Positions 52,343 to 60,913 of a stretch of 64,000 nt of DNA are shown piece after piece. The first letter of the stretch is position 1. Each line of letters begins with the position of its first letter. Location of the stretch: assembly GCF_047922965.1 (NCBI RefSeq), contig NZ_CP150481.1, forward strand, positions 3,968,001 to 4,032,000, given 5' to 3'. Source of the DNA: Neptunicella plasticusilytica (lineage in GTDB: Bacteria; Pseudomonadota; Gammaproteobacteria; Enterobacterales; Alteromonadaceae). A model generated the notes under the pieces. That model worked only from the letters and a program-made list of their open reading frames with translations. It was not told the origin of the DNA and ran no database searches. The position numbers and the translations under genes were made by a program.

Positions 52343-53440
52343 TTAGTGTGCGGCAAACGCAGTAGTATCAGTAGCCGGTTTATCCAGATAAGACACTTGC
52401 TGACTAAAACTCTGGGTATCCACTGATGGCACCACCGATAGACCCGGACGCAATAAAGGTAAGGCATTGCTGGGGCCGGTGACTCGAATTCGTACCGGCA
52501 CACGCTGAACAATTTTATTAAAATTACCGGTTGCGTTGTCCGCCGGCAACAGACTGAATTCAGTGCCGGTTGACGGTGCCAAGGATTCCACTACACCGGT
52601 AAAGGATATATCCGGCTGGGCATCCACACTCAAACTGACTGACTGGCCAATCGTCATATGCGCAATCTGGGTTTCTTTATAATTGGCAATTACATAAATA
52701 TTAGGCAGTGGCACCAGATACAATAAGGTCATAGTCGGTTGGGCGGAACTGCCCACGCGGGCGCCCAAATTACCGATAATGCCGTCACTGGGTGCCACGA
52801 TAGAAGTCTTGGCCAACTGATTTTGTGCGTATTCCAGTTCGGATTGCACCACTGCAATTTGTGCATCGGCACTGCTGCGTTTGGCTTCCAGTACTTTAAG
52901 CATTTGGGTAGCAGCCGCTTTTGCCGCTTCTGCCTGGGCTACTTTGGCCTTGGCCACATCTACCGCAGCTTCGGCATTCTGGAGTTGTTGCTTGGAATCA
53001 AACGACTGGCTTTCCAGTACTTTAAAGCGCTTTAATTCCAGTTCTGAACGGTGCAGTTCAGCACGCGCTGCATCAATATTGGCACTGGCTTCATCCAATT
53101 TTTTATCCTGTAACAGAAACTGTGCATCGGCATCATCCAGCGCCGCACGACTTACCGCCAGTTGGGCGTTAGCCTGCATGACTTTGGCATGATAATCACC
53201 TGCATCTATCTGGACTAACAACTGGCCTTTTTGCACTCGCTGATTTTCCTGTACAGCTACCGTTTCGATGCGACCGGAGATTTCCGGACGTATCGCCACG
53301 GTATCCGCTTTAATGTAGGCATTATCGGTTTCTTCGGTGAAACGACCATGCTGGTACCACTCCAGACCAGCACGTGCGGCAAAAAACAGCAGAATTACAA
53401 CAATAATGCCGATAACGGCTTTTTTAATGACTGATTTCAT
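52343..53440 (-). CDS. emrA: HlyD/EmrA-family membrane fusion protein
   Basis: A 365-residue periplasmic adaptor. A short cytoplasmic start and one TM helix (VIKKAVIGIIVVILLFFAARA) are followed by a lipoyl half-motif (DAGDYHAKVMQANAQL), a long alpha-hairpin and a beta-barrel domain. It links the EmrB-like pump to an outer-membrane channel. Start at ATG 53440, with an AGG-rich site upstream; longer in-frame sequence to 53476 is rejected. It shares a 144-bp region with the divergent TetR gene, which contains the palindrome at 53478-53495. Confidence 0.92.
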   Translation of the reverse strand: MKSVIKKAVIGIIVVILLFFAARAGLEWYQHGRFTEETDNAYIKADTVAIRPEISGRIETVAVQENQRVQKGQLLVQIDAGDYHAKVMQANAQLAVSRAALDDADAQFLLQDKKLDEASANIDAARAELHRSELELKRFKVLESQSFDSKQQLQNAEAAVDVAKAKVAQAEAAKAAATQMLKVLEAKRSSADAQIAVVQSELEYAQNQLAKTSIVAPSDGIIGNLGARVGSSAQPTMTLLYLVPLPNIYVIANYKETQIAHMTIGQSVSLSVDAQPDISFTGVVESLAPSTGTEFSLLPADNATGNFNKIVQRVPVRIRVTGPSNALPLLRPGLSVVPSVDTQSFSQQVSYLDKPATDTTAFAAH

Positions 53441-53477
53441 GGATAGGTTCCGAACAAGGATATAGCAATCTGACAAG

Positions 53478-53495
53478 GTGTAATGTATATTACAC
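53478..53495. promoter_or_regulatory. Palindromic operator, candidate TetR site
   Basis: GTGTAAT-GTAT-ATTACAC: perfect 7-bp arms around a 4-base centre, 38 bp upstream of the emrA start and 90 bp from tetR. Size and symmetry suit a TetR-family dimer, so the TetR protein next door probably represses emrAB from here. An adjacent TACACT repeat extends the right arm loosely. Confidence 0.72.
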
Positions 53496-53584
53496 TACAC
53501 TTTATTTCAAGTGCCAATAATAAATAAACAGCCTCTAACATTTTTGGTAACATCATGAAATCAAATGATAGGTAGTAAATATTA

Positions 53585-54247
53585 ATGAGTGACGACAATA
53601 TTCCATTGGCAAGTTGTGATCCGGATTACACGCCGCGCGAGAAAGGCCTGTTAAGACGGGACAAGATATTGGATGCTGCCACTGAAATTTTCTGCCAGAA
53701 CGGATTTGAAGCAGCCAGCTTACAGGAAATAATGTCCATTGCTGGTGGCTCACTTGCCACTTTGTACCGTTTGTTTGGAAATAAGGAGGGGTTATTTCAG
53801 GCAGTTATTGAACGCACTTCTGGCCAGATGATCGAAAAACTGTCAGTACCATGTATTGAAGCCAAAGACCCGGAACAGGTGCTGACCAGTATGGGTATGA
53901 GTTTTCTGGATTTACTTACCTCACCCAAAGTTGGTGCTATTCACCGTTTATTAATTTCCGAATCTGCACGGTATCCTCAACTGCGTGAAATCTTTTTAAA
54001 AACGGCCCCGGAGCGCAATATGCGATTTGTTGCTGACTATCTGCAAAGTTTGGTAGATAAAAACTACCTGCAGCTGGATGATTGTTACATTGGTGCTCAG
54101 CAGCTCATGAGCATGTTTAAGGGTAACTACCATATGCGCTGCGTATTCGGCGATGAGGTCAAATTAACCAACGTAGAGAAGCAAAACTTTGTTAGCCGCG
54201 CGGTTAAATTATTCTTGAATGGTTGTGCAGTTAATCGAACGGAATGA
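53585..54247 (+). CDS. TetR/AcrR-family transcriptional regulator
   Basis: A 220-residue repressor with an N-terminal helix-turn-helix (ILDAATEIFCQNGFEAASLQEIMSIAGGSLATLYRLFGNK) and a C-terminal ligand domain. It is divergent from the emrAB-type genes, the normal arrangement for a local repressor released by a pump substrate. The spacing and palindrome upstream support autoregulation as well. Confidence 0.92.
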   Translation: MSDDNIPLASCDPDYTPREKGLLRRDKILDAATEIFCQNGFEAASLQEIMSIAGGSLATLYRLFGNKEGLFQAVIERTSGQMIEKLSVPCIEAKDPEQVLTSMGMSFLDLLTSPKVGAIHRLLISESARYPQLREIFLKTAPERNMRFVADYLQSLVDKNYLQLDDCYIGAQQLMSMFKGNYHMRCVFGDEVKLTNVEKQNFVSRAVKLFLNGCAVNRTE

Positions 54248-54445
54248 TTATCGTGGCCCTTCAGCCAAATTAGTCATTTGAAACACACCGAAACTTTAAT
54301 TTTTAAATACTCTGCCCACTAACAAACTGGCACCCTTATCTGAACGCAATTCCACATGGGGTAATCGGTAATTCGCCCTGTACCTGAAAAAGGAAACCAC
54401 ACCTATCTGCTAACCAGGCCAGAAAGGTGTGGGACACAAAGGGTC

Positions 54446-55684
54446 TTAATGAGAGGTGGTTTGACTGACTTTAATGGTTTCAATCATTGAAGGGCGTGCC
54501 GGTTGCTCAGGATCCAATAGATAGTCCAATTGCACCAATAAGCCACTTTGCTTTTGAGCTACACCACCTACAATCCGAGGTTTATAGATCCACTGCTTTA
54601 GCGCTGCAATAGAGTTCTTATCAAAGGTGTTCTCTGGTTGTGATTTAACAATCTCAATATTACTGGTGCTGCCATCGGCTTCAATATCAAAGCGCAAAAC
54701 CACAGAGCCATTTAACTTTTGCTCGATAGCTTCAGGCGGATACAAAGGTTCAATGCGTTTTACTGGCATTGCAGCTATTAATCCCTCAACCTTTTGCTGA
54801 CTAAAATCATTGCTAGCAAGCGTTACGCTAGCAAAAATGGCAGCGAAAAGACCCAATACAGCGGCAGTAAGTAGGGGACGCTTCTCAGTTTTACGTTGTA
54901 TTAATTGTATACGTTTGAACATAGTGGTTTTCTCTCCATAGGGTGAATAAACAGGTAATACATGTAGCGTGTGCTCGGCGCACTGCACTAGGGTTTTGCT
55001 GTACAACACTTTTTCCTGTTGTGATGCATTTTCCAGTACGACTGCATCACAGGCGGTTTCCTGATTACGTTTAAATGAACGGTAGGCCAGCCAGCTCAGC
55101 GGATTAAACCAGAACAGGGCAAGCAATGTGACGGCTAGCAAATTGAACCAGTTATCTTTGCGTTGATAGTGCACCAGCTCGTGCTGAATCATCATATGTT
55201 GCTGTTGCGGGCTGTATTGGCTGAAAAAATCCTGTGGCAAAAATAACACTGGCCGCCACAAACCACTTAATAATGGGCCGCCTATCTGCTCACACAGACG
55301 CACTTCTATTTGTTTGGGTATCTCAATGGGCAAATGCCTGATCAGGCGGAATTCTGCTGTTGCCTTGTTTAAGCCGCGTTGGGCATAAATACCTATCACG
55401 GCAATTAAACATGCGCCAACACCCCAAACAGCATGCCAACCAATACTCAACGAGTTAATTTCTTTGCCAGCCGCCATGCTGACCACATATTGGGGAATAT
55501 AGCTCTGATTAACCGGCAAAATGTCTGTTGGCAAGTTATTGACCAGTAAAATTAACGGCACCATTAGCCATAAAGCATATAACTGTGAAGGCGATAAGGT
55601 CTGCCGTGATGAGCGCTCTATAATTACCAACACCAGCAAAACCATACTCAATGCCAGTTGTTGTGAGATAACCCAGCTAGCCAT
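54446..55684 (-). CDS. BlaR1-like M56 metallopeptidase sensor with TonB-type C-terminal domain
   Basis: A 412-residue membrane protein. Four helices in the N-terminal half surround the M56 zinc site H168-E-L-V-H172 and a downstream ETACDAVV glutamate. A fifth helix (LLTAAVLGLFAAIFASV) leads into a C-terminal domain with YPPEAIEQKLNGSVVLRFDIEADG, which is the TonB C-terminal fold, not the beta-lactam sensor of true BlaR1. So the signal is probably not a penicillin. ATG 55684 overlaps the end of blaI by 8 bases. The pair should act as a sensor-protease that inactivates the BlaI repressor. Confidence 0.85.
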   Translation of the reverse strand: MASWVISQQLALSMVLLVLVIIERSSRQTLSPSQLYALWLMVPLILLVNNLPTDILPVNQSYIPQYVVSMAAGKEINSLSIGWHAVWGVGACLIAVIGIYAQRGLNKATAEFRLIRHLPIEIPKQIEVRLCEQIGGPLLSGLWRPVLFLPQDFFSQYSPQQQHMMIQHELVHYQRKDNWFNLLAVTLLALFWFNPLSWLAYRSFKRNQETACDAVVLENASQQEKVLYSKTLVQCAEHTLHVLPVYSPYGEKTTMFKRIQLIQRKTEKRPLLTAAVLGLFAAIFASVTLASNDFSQQKVEGLIAAMPVKRIEPLYPPEAIEQKLNGSVVLRFDIEADGSTSNIEIVKSQPENTFDKNSIAALKQWIYKPRIVGGVAQKQSGLLVQLDYLLDPEQPARPSMIETIKVSQTTSH

Positions 55685-56051
55685 TGTCTTTCTCCCATTT
55701 TTCAATCAATGCTTTTAACTCATTAATATCCTGGCGGGATAAGGCATCATCATTGGCGAACCCGGCGACCAGGGGGGCTACACGACCTTCGAACAAGCGT
55801 GAAATCAAACTTTTGCTTTCGTTAACCACATAAGATTCACGCTCAATAAGTGGCGAGTACCAGTAACGTCTATCCTTACTCTCAAACTTAATTGCCTGTT
55901 TTTTTACCAAACGGCTAAGTAAGGTTTTAACCGTTTTATCATGCCAATCTTTTTGTTTATTCAGACGTTCGATAATGTCGTTTGCGGATGCAGGATAGCC
56001 TTCCCACAACGCATTAAGCACATCAAATTCCGCCCGGCTAATTTCTGTCAT
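55677..56051 (-). CDS. BlaI/MecI-family repressor
   Basis: A 124-residue winged-helix repressor. The typical MecI/BlaI start ISRAEFDVLNALWEGYPASANDIIERL and the cleavage-site region KTVKTLLSRLVKKQAI are visible. In the classical system the partner sensor triggers cleavage of the repressor. The gene upstream of it is the M56 sensor in overlapping order, and a 16-bp palindrome of BlaI type lies 43 bp upstream of the start. Confidence 0.9.
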   Translation of the reverse strand: MTEISRAEFDVLNALWEGYPASANDIIERLNKQKDWHDKTVKTLLSRLVKKQAIKFESKDRRYWYSPLIERESYVVNESKSLISRLFEGRVAPLVAGFANDDALSRQDINELKALIEKWEKDNG

Positions 56052-56093
56052 AAGTACATTCCTTAATGATTACAAACGTAGTCAACATAGATA

Positions 56094-56109
56094 GATTACA
56101 CCTGTAATC
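56094..56109. promoter_or_regulatory. BlaI-type operator
   Basis: GATTACA-CC-TGTAATC: 7-bp arms with a 2-base centre. BlaI/MecI sites have TACA/TGTA half-sites with close spacing, so this fits well. A further half-site GATTACA lies at about 56068-56074. It sits upstream of blaI on its promoter side. Confidence 0.72.
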
Positions 56110-56168
56110 GAAATATGCAAATTATTATGTGCAATATTTTTTCAGCAATTTAAATCCGGCGGAGTTTG

Positions 56169-56645
56169 TTACTGGTAAAGATCAACAATAAACAGCGGTA
56201 GTGATCGGCCAGGGATACTACCCGATGGCTGCTCACCAATATGCACGGCTCCCATCGAACAATAGAACTCGGCTGCATTAGGATCGCTCTGGATAGTCAG
56301 GGTCTTCAATCCGAGTGAAATCGCGACCTGTTTTGTGTTCAGGAAAAGCTGGCGTCCCACGCCACAGCCGATGCTTTCAGGAGCCACAAACAAGGCTTCC
56401 AGATCGCCCTCGGTTGCAGAAACAGCTACCAGTCGGCAATAACCGACCAGCCTGTTGCCGACTTGCGCGACAAAATGGTGTTCGTTCGGGTTTTGCAATG
56501 AATCTTCACTGATGCACAGCTCGTCGACACAGCGTTGCATAAAATCAGTCGAATAGCCCCAATACGCTTTTGATCGCAGTACCAGCGTCGTTAGCATTTG
56601 CGCTTCGTCGACTCTGGGTTGACGTATATGAATATTTACATCCAT
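56169..56645 (-). CDS. GNAT-family N-acetyltransferase
   Basis: A 158-residue acetyltransferase. The CoA-binding segment reads LFVAPESIGCGVGRQLF, after the strand GDLEALF, and the end SMGAVHIGEQPSGSIPGRSLP resembles GNATs with a free-standing C-terminus. The opening IRQPRVDEAQMLTTLVLRSK is typical of this subtype. It follows the blaI operator on the same strand but is not obviously co-regulated. Substrate is unknown. Confidence 0.85.
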   Translation of the reverse strand: MDVNIHIRQPRVDEAQMLTTLVLRSKAYWGYSTDFMQRCVDELCISEDSLQNPNEHHFVAQVGNRLVGYCRLVAVSATEGDLEALFVAPESIGCGVGRQLFLNTKQVAISLGLKTLTIQSDPNAAEFYCSMGAVHIGEQPSGSIPGRSLPLFIVDLYQ

Positions 56646-56740
56646 GCATTAAACCTGAGTTATTGGGTTGGACAGTCACCAAATAATGGCGGTATAACTA
56701 GGGCGTGTTGCTCTAAATTAAAATAATAAGGATAAGCACC

Positions 56741-58264
56741 ATGAAAATCTTGTTCAATATCATTATTTTATTTCTCAGCCCGGTTATTTTGGCTGCTCCT
56801 GCACTGGAAGAACTGTCCATTAAGCAAGCGCAACAGTTATTTAAATCCGGCGATCTCACCAGCCAGCAACTAGTCAGTTTTTATCTGGACCGAATTGATT
56901 CCCTTGATCAAAATGGCGTACGACTTAATTCAGTGGTGCAGCTTAACGATAATGCACTGGCGCAAGCCAAACAACTGGATAAAGAAAGGCAAAATAATAT
57001 TGTTCGAGGTCCATTACATGGCATTCCGGTATTGCTCAAGGACAACATTGATACTGCGGACGGCATGGCTAATACGGCAGGTTCACTAGCGTTAAAAAAT
57101 AATTACCCGGCTGAGGATGCCTTTGTTGTTAAACAGTTACGCAAGGCCGGGGCGATTATTCTGGGTAAAACCAATTTAAGTGAGTGGGCCAATTTCCGCT
57201 CCAGTCATTCATCCAGCGGCTGGAGTGGTTTATATGGGCAAACCAAAAATCCTTATGATCCGACCCGCAGTCCCTGTGGTTCCAGTTCCGGTTCCGGTGT
57301 TGCGGTGGCGGCTAACCTGACGCTGTTGGCAGTAGGTACAGAAACCGATGGCTCGGTCACTTGTCCTTCATCGTTAAACGGTATTGTGGGAATCAAGCCT
57401 AGCCTGGGAACAGTGAGCCGCAGCGGTATTATTCCCATCGCCCACAGCCAGGATACCGCCGGCCCGATGGCCCGAACGGTTGAAGATGCGGTTTATCTGC
57501 TGGCCAGTATGGTCGGGGTTGATTCTAAGGATAAACAAGCACAAAAGATTGATGTCGATTTTACCAGCCATTTAAAACTGGATGGCTTAAAAGGCAAACG
57601 GATTGGTATTGTTCGCCAGTTAATGGGTTATCAACCGGATGTAGACGATCTTTTCGAGCAGGCTGTAGAAGTATTGAAACAGCAAGGTGCCATCATAGTG
57701 GATGAGGTTAAACTCGGCGATAGCAGCGAATGGGGCGCGGCAGAGTATGAAGTGTTGTTATACGAATTCAAAACCGATTTAAACCAGTATTTATCCACCA
57801 CAGCCGAGAATTTACCCAAATCATTACAGGCGTTGATCGATTTTAATAATCAACATCAACAGCAGGAAATGCCTTTCTTCCGACAGGAAATTTTCCTGCA
57901 GGCACAGGATAAAGGCCCGTTAAGCGACAAGTTATACAAAGATTCGCTGGCTAAAGCCAAAAGGCTGACCGGTTCACAAGGCATTGATGCGGCACTACAA
58001 AAGCACGATCTGGATTTACTGATTGCGCCCAGTAATCAGCCCGCCTGGAAAACCGACTGGATCAATGGCGATCACTATACCGGCGCGGCTTCATCGCCTG
58101 CAGCCATTTCCGGTTATCCGCATGTTACGGTGCCAATGGGACAAGTGCATGGTTTACCTGTGGGGTTATCATTTTTTGCCGGGATGCTGTCGGAAGGAAC
58201 CTTGATAGAAGCAGCTTACGGATTTGAGCAAGCCACTCAACATCGCAAGCCACCAGAACTGTAA
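56741..58264 (+). CDS. Exported amidase (amidase-signature family)
   Basis: A 507-residue periplasmic amide hydrolase with a signal peptide (residues 1-18). The Ser-Ser-Lys triad is visible: Lys in HGIPVLLKDNID, the cis-serine in PCGSSSGSGVAVAA, and the catalytic serine region GTETDGSVTCPSSLNGIVGIKPS. The substrate may be a peptide amide or a simple carboxamide; the GTETDGS form I recall from peptide amidases. It has an AAGGATAAG ribosome binding site. It converges with metJ after 42 bp. Confidence 0.88.
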   Translation: MKILFNIIILFLSPVILAAPALEELSIKQAQQLFKSGDLTSQQLVSFYLDRIDSLDQNGVRLNSVVQLNDNALAQAKQLDKERQNNIVRGPLHGIPVLLKDNIDTADGMANTAGSLALKNNYPAEDAFVVKQLRKAGAIILGKTNLSEWANFRSSHSSSGWSGLYGQTKNPYDPTRSPCGSSSGSGVAVAANLTLLAVGTETDGSVTCPSSLNGIVGIKPSLGTVSRSGIIPIAHSQDTAGPMARTVEDAVYLLASMVGVDSKDKQAQKIDVDFTSHLKLDGLKGKRIGIVRQLMGYQPDVDDLFEQAVEVLKQQGAIIVDEVKLGDSSEWGAAEYEVLLYEFKTDLNQYLSTTAENLPKSLQALIDFNNQHQQQEMPFFRQEIFLQAQDKGPLSDKLYKDSLAKAKRLTGSQGIDAALQKHDLDLLIAPSNQPAWKTDWINGDHYTGAASSPAAISGYPHVTVPMGQVHGLPVGLSFFAGMLSEGTLIEAAYGFEQATQHRKPPEL

Positions 58265-58277
58265 TCAAACATTAACC

Positions 58278-58300
58278 GACTGCCGTTGAGCGCGGCAGTC
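58278..58300. terminator. Probable shared terminator between amidase and metJ
   Basis: GACTGCCG pairs with CGGCAGTC around a 7-base loop, lying between two convergent genes. The T-run on either side is short, so it may be a weak or Rho-assisted terminator. Confidence 0.55.
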
Positions 58301-58306
58301 CGGTGT

Positions 58307-58627
58307 TTAGATCAATTCATCCTCGTCAATCTCGATACCCATCTGCTGCATAATTTTGCGCGCTTCGAGCGGAATGCGATGCTCATTGTCTTTGCGCAAA
58401 TCATCGTCATTAGGTAACGGCTGATCGGTAAAGGCGTGCAAAAAGGCTTCACACAGTAGCTCTGAATTGGTCGCATGACGTAAATTATTAACTTGCCGAC
58501 GGGTACGTTCGTCAGTCAGGACTTTCAATACTTTGAGTGGAATAGAAACAGTGACTTTTTTTACCAGTTCACTTTTTTTACCGTGCTCTGCATAGGGATG
58601 AATATAATTGCCATTCCATTTAGCCAT
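58307..58627 (-). CDS. metJ: Methionine repressor
   Basis: A 106-residue ribbon-helix-helix repressor that uses SAM as corepressor. MAKWNGNYIHPYAEHGKKS and VKKVTVSIPLKVLKVLTDERTRR are almost identical to E. coli MetJ. ATG 58627 gives the universal N-terminus; an in-frame extension to 58693 is rejected. It is divergent from metB, with MET boxes in the shared region, so it controls both itself and metB-metF. Confidence 0.96.
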   Translation of the reverse strand: MAKWNGNYIHPYAEHGKKSELVKKVTVSIPLKVLKVLTDERTRRQVNNLRHATNSELLCEAFLHAFTDQPLPNDDDLRKDNEHRIPLEARKIMQQMGIEIDEDELI

Positions 58628-58744
58628 ATCGGGTCTACTCTCGATTATTAATAAATAACTGCGCTGGTATATAGCCAAACAAGCTATATCCACAATTATT
58701 AAATTATTATTATTCTGCCACGAAATTCTAACGGTTAGTCACTT

Positions 58745-58760
58745 AGATGTCTAAACATCT
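58745..58760. promoter_or_regulatory. MET boxes, distal pair
   Basis: AGATGTCT followed directly by AAACATCT, both near the AGACGTCT consensus, with a weaker third copy (TGACGGCT) immediately after. Tandem 8-bp boxes are the way MetJ dimers load cooperatively. Confidence 0.85.
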
Positions 58761-58789
58761 TGACGGCTTGGTCTTCTTTCTTTACATTT

Positions 58790-58805
58790 GGACGTCTAAA
58801 CGTCC
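58790..58805. promoter_or_regulatory. MET boxes, proximal pair
   Basis: GGACGTCT followed by AAACGTCC: again two adjoining boxes near the consensus AGACGTCT, ending 14 bp before the metB start. They would overlap the metB promoter or its early transcript, giving strong repression when SAM is high. Confidence 0.88.
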
Positions 58806-58819
58806 AAACAGGGTTTAAC

Positions 58820-59983
58820 ATGTCAAAACTCAACAGTCAGACAGTAGCGGTACGCAGCGGAATTGAAACCGATCCGGTTTATGGTGCTGTGGTTCCTCCT
58901 ATTTATATGACCAGCAACTTTGCCTTTGAAGACTTTCGCGAGCCTGGGCAATTTGACTATGCTCGCTCGGGTAACCCGAACACCAAACTGCTTGAAAAAA
59001 CCCTGGCAGATATGGAGCAAGGCGCAGGCGCAATCGTCACCAACTGCGGACTGGCCGCCATTACCTTGTTAATGCAGCTACTGGAGCAAGGCGATACCTT
59101 GGTGGTACCGCATGACAGCTATGGTGGCAGCTTACGTTTGTTTAAGGCGCTGGCCAATAAAGGTCATTTTATTCTAAAAGTGGTAGATCAAACCAATCCT
59201 GCCGAGCTGGAACAAGCGCTGGCAGCGAAACCGGCAATGATCTGGCTGGAAACCCCCAGTAACCCGTTATTGCGTCTGGTGGATATTGAAGCCATTTGCA
59301 ACGTTGCCAAACAGCAAGGTACTAAAGTAACGGTGGATAACACCTTTTTGTCACCTATATTGCAACAGCCGCTGACCCTGGGAGCTGACTTTGTGGTGCA
59401 TTCCTGCACCAAATATATCAATGGCCATAGCGATGCATTAGGTGGTGTAGTGGTATGTGCCGATGCCGAGGTCGCCGAGCATCTAGGCTGGTGGGCCAAT
59501 TGCCTGGGATTAACCGACTGCTCTGCATTAAATAACTATATGATCCTGCGCGGTATTCGCACGTTATCGGCCAGAATGGCGGTGCATCAGCAAAACGCGC
59601 AACAACTGGTTGATGCGCTTGTTGCCCACCCGGCAGTGGCGAAAGTTTATTATCCCGGCCTGACCGATCATCCCGGACACAGCATCGCCAAAAAGCAGCA
59701 AAAAGGCTTTGGTGGCATGCTCAGCTTTGAACTAAAGGGTGGCGTTGATGAAGTGGCAACCTTGCTCAACAATATCAGCCTGTTTTCCATTGCCGAATCA
59801 CTGGGAGGCACAGAGAGCCTAATTTGCTATCCGTCAACCATGACGCACAGGGCAATGGATGAGCAATCCCAAAGAACCGCAGGGATCAGCAACACCCTGC
59901 TCAGAATTTCTGCCGGTGTAGAATATGGTGATGATCTGGTCACCGATTTACTCAACGCTTTAAACAAAATTAAGGAAGCCTAA
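58820..59983 (+). CDS. metB: Cystathionine gamma-synthase
   Basis: PLP enzyme that joins O-succinyl-homoserine and cysteine into cystathionine. The PLP lysine is K198 in HSCTKYINGHSD, the same number as in E. coli. SGNPNTKLLEKTLADMEQG and the SLGGTESLICYPSTMTH signature are present. ATG 58820 gives the normal N-terminus; sequence in frame upstream lies inside the MET boxes. The 387-residue length is normal. metF starts at the next base. Confidence 0.95.
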   Translation: MSKLNSQTVAVRSGIETDPVYGAVVPPIYMTSNFAFEDFREPGQFDYARSGNPNTKLLEKTLADMEQGAGAIVTNCGLAAITLLMQLLEQGDTLVVPHDSYGGSLRLFKALANKGHFILKVVDQTNPAELEQALAAKPAMIWLETPSNPLLRLVDIEAICNVAKQQGTKVTVDNTFLSPILQQPLTLGADFVVHSCTKYINGHSDALGGVVVCADAEVAEHLGWWANCLGLTDCSALNNYMILRGIRTLSARMAVHQQNAQQLVDALVAHPAVAKVYYPGLTDHPGHSIAKKQQKGFGGMLSFELKGGVDEVATLLNNISLFSIAESLGGTESLICYPSTMTHRAMDEQSQRTAGISNTLLRISAGVEYGDDLVTDLLNALNKIKEA

Positions 59984-60868
59984 ATGGTGTCTTACGCACG
60001 GGGTATCGATGCCCTGAACCAGTCATTATCGCAGTTAAAAGACATCAATGTGTCGTTTGAGTTTTTCCCGCCGAATAGCGAGCAGATGGAACAGACACTG
60101 TGGAAATCGGTAGAACGTCTGGCACCATTAAAACCGGCCTACATGTCGGTGACTTATGGTGCCAATAGTGGTGAACGGGACAGGACTCACGAAGTCGTCA
60201 AGCGGATCCAAACCCAGACCGGTATCAGTGCCGCACCGCATTTGACCTGTGTTGACGCCACGCGTGATGAGCTGAAAGAGATTGCCCAAGATTACTGGGA
60301 TAACGGTATTCGCCGTATTGTCGCATTACGCGGAGATTTACCTGCGGGAATGGATAAAACCGAAATGTATGCCAGCGATTTGGTCGGATTGCTCAAAGAC
60401 GTGGCGGATTTTGATATTGCGGTAGCCGCTTATCCTGAAGTACATCCCGATGCCCCCAATAGCCAGTTTGATCTGCTCAACCTCAAGCGTAAGGCCGAGG
60501 CTGGCGCTAACCAGGCCATTACCCAGTTTTTCTTTGACGCAGAAGTGTTTCTACGTTTCCGGGATCGCGCTGCAGCAGCAGGAATTGATGTGGATATCGT
60601 GCCCGGTATTTTGCCGGTTACCAATTATAAAACCCTGGTGCGATTTGCCGGTATGACCAATGTTCACGTGCCTGACTGGCTGCATAAAATGTATAACGGG
60701 CTGGCAGACGATGATCAAACCACCCGCAATTTGCTAGGTGCCAGCATCTCGATGGATATGGTCAAAATTCTGGCTAAAGAAGGGGTACGTGATTTCCATT
60801 TTTACACCCTGAATCGCAGCGAATTAAGTTATGCTATTTGCCATATGTTAGGCTTACGCTCAGAATAA
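59984..60868 (+). CDS. metF: 5,10-methylenetetrahydrofolate reductase
   Basis: FAD enzyme that makes 5-methyl-THF for methionine synthesis. VSFEFFPPNSEQMEQTLW, the ALRGDLP strand and FFFDAEVFLRFRD identify it. The 294-residue length is normal. It follows metB without a gap, so it is translated in coupled fashion and comes under the same MET boxes. The metL gene that separates them in E. coli is absent here. Confidence 0.95.
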   Translation: MVSYARGIDALNQSLSQLKDINVSFEFFPPNSEQMEQTLWKSVERLAPLKPAYMSVTYGANSGERDRTHEVVKRIQTQTGISAAPHLTCVDATRDELKEIAQDYWDNGIRRIVALRGDLPAGMDKTEMYASDLVGLLKDVADFDIAVAAYPEVHPDAPNSQFDLLNLKRKAEAGANQAITQFFFDAEVFLRFRDRAAAAGIDVDIVPGILPVTNYKTLVRFAGMTNVHVPDWLHKMYNGLADDDQTTRNLLGASISMDMVKILAKEGVRDFHFYTLNRSELSYAICHMLGLRSE

Positions 60869-60913
60869 TCTCGCCGGTAACGTATTACCGGCCGTTTGGC
60901 TGGAGTACATAAT

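Noticed and set aside
54248..54445. A small gene between tetR and the BlaR-like gene
   Set aside because: The 198-bp gap shows no frame with a ribosome binding site.
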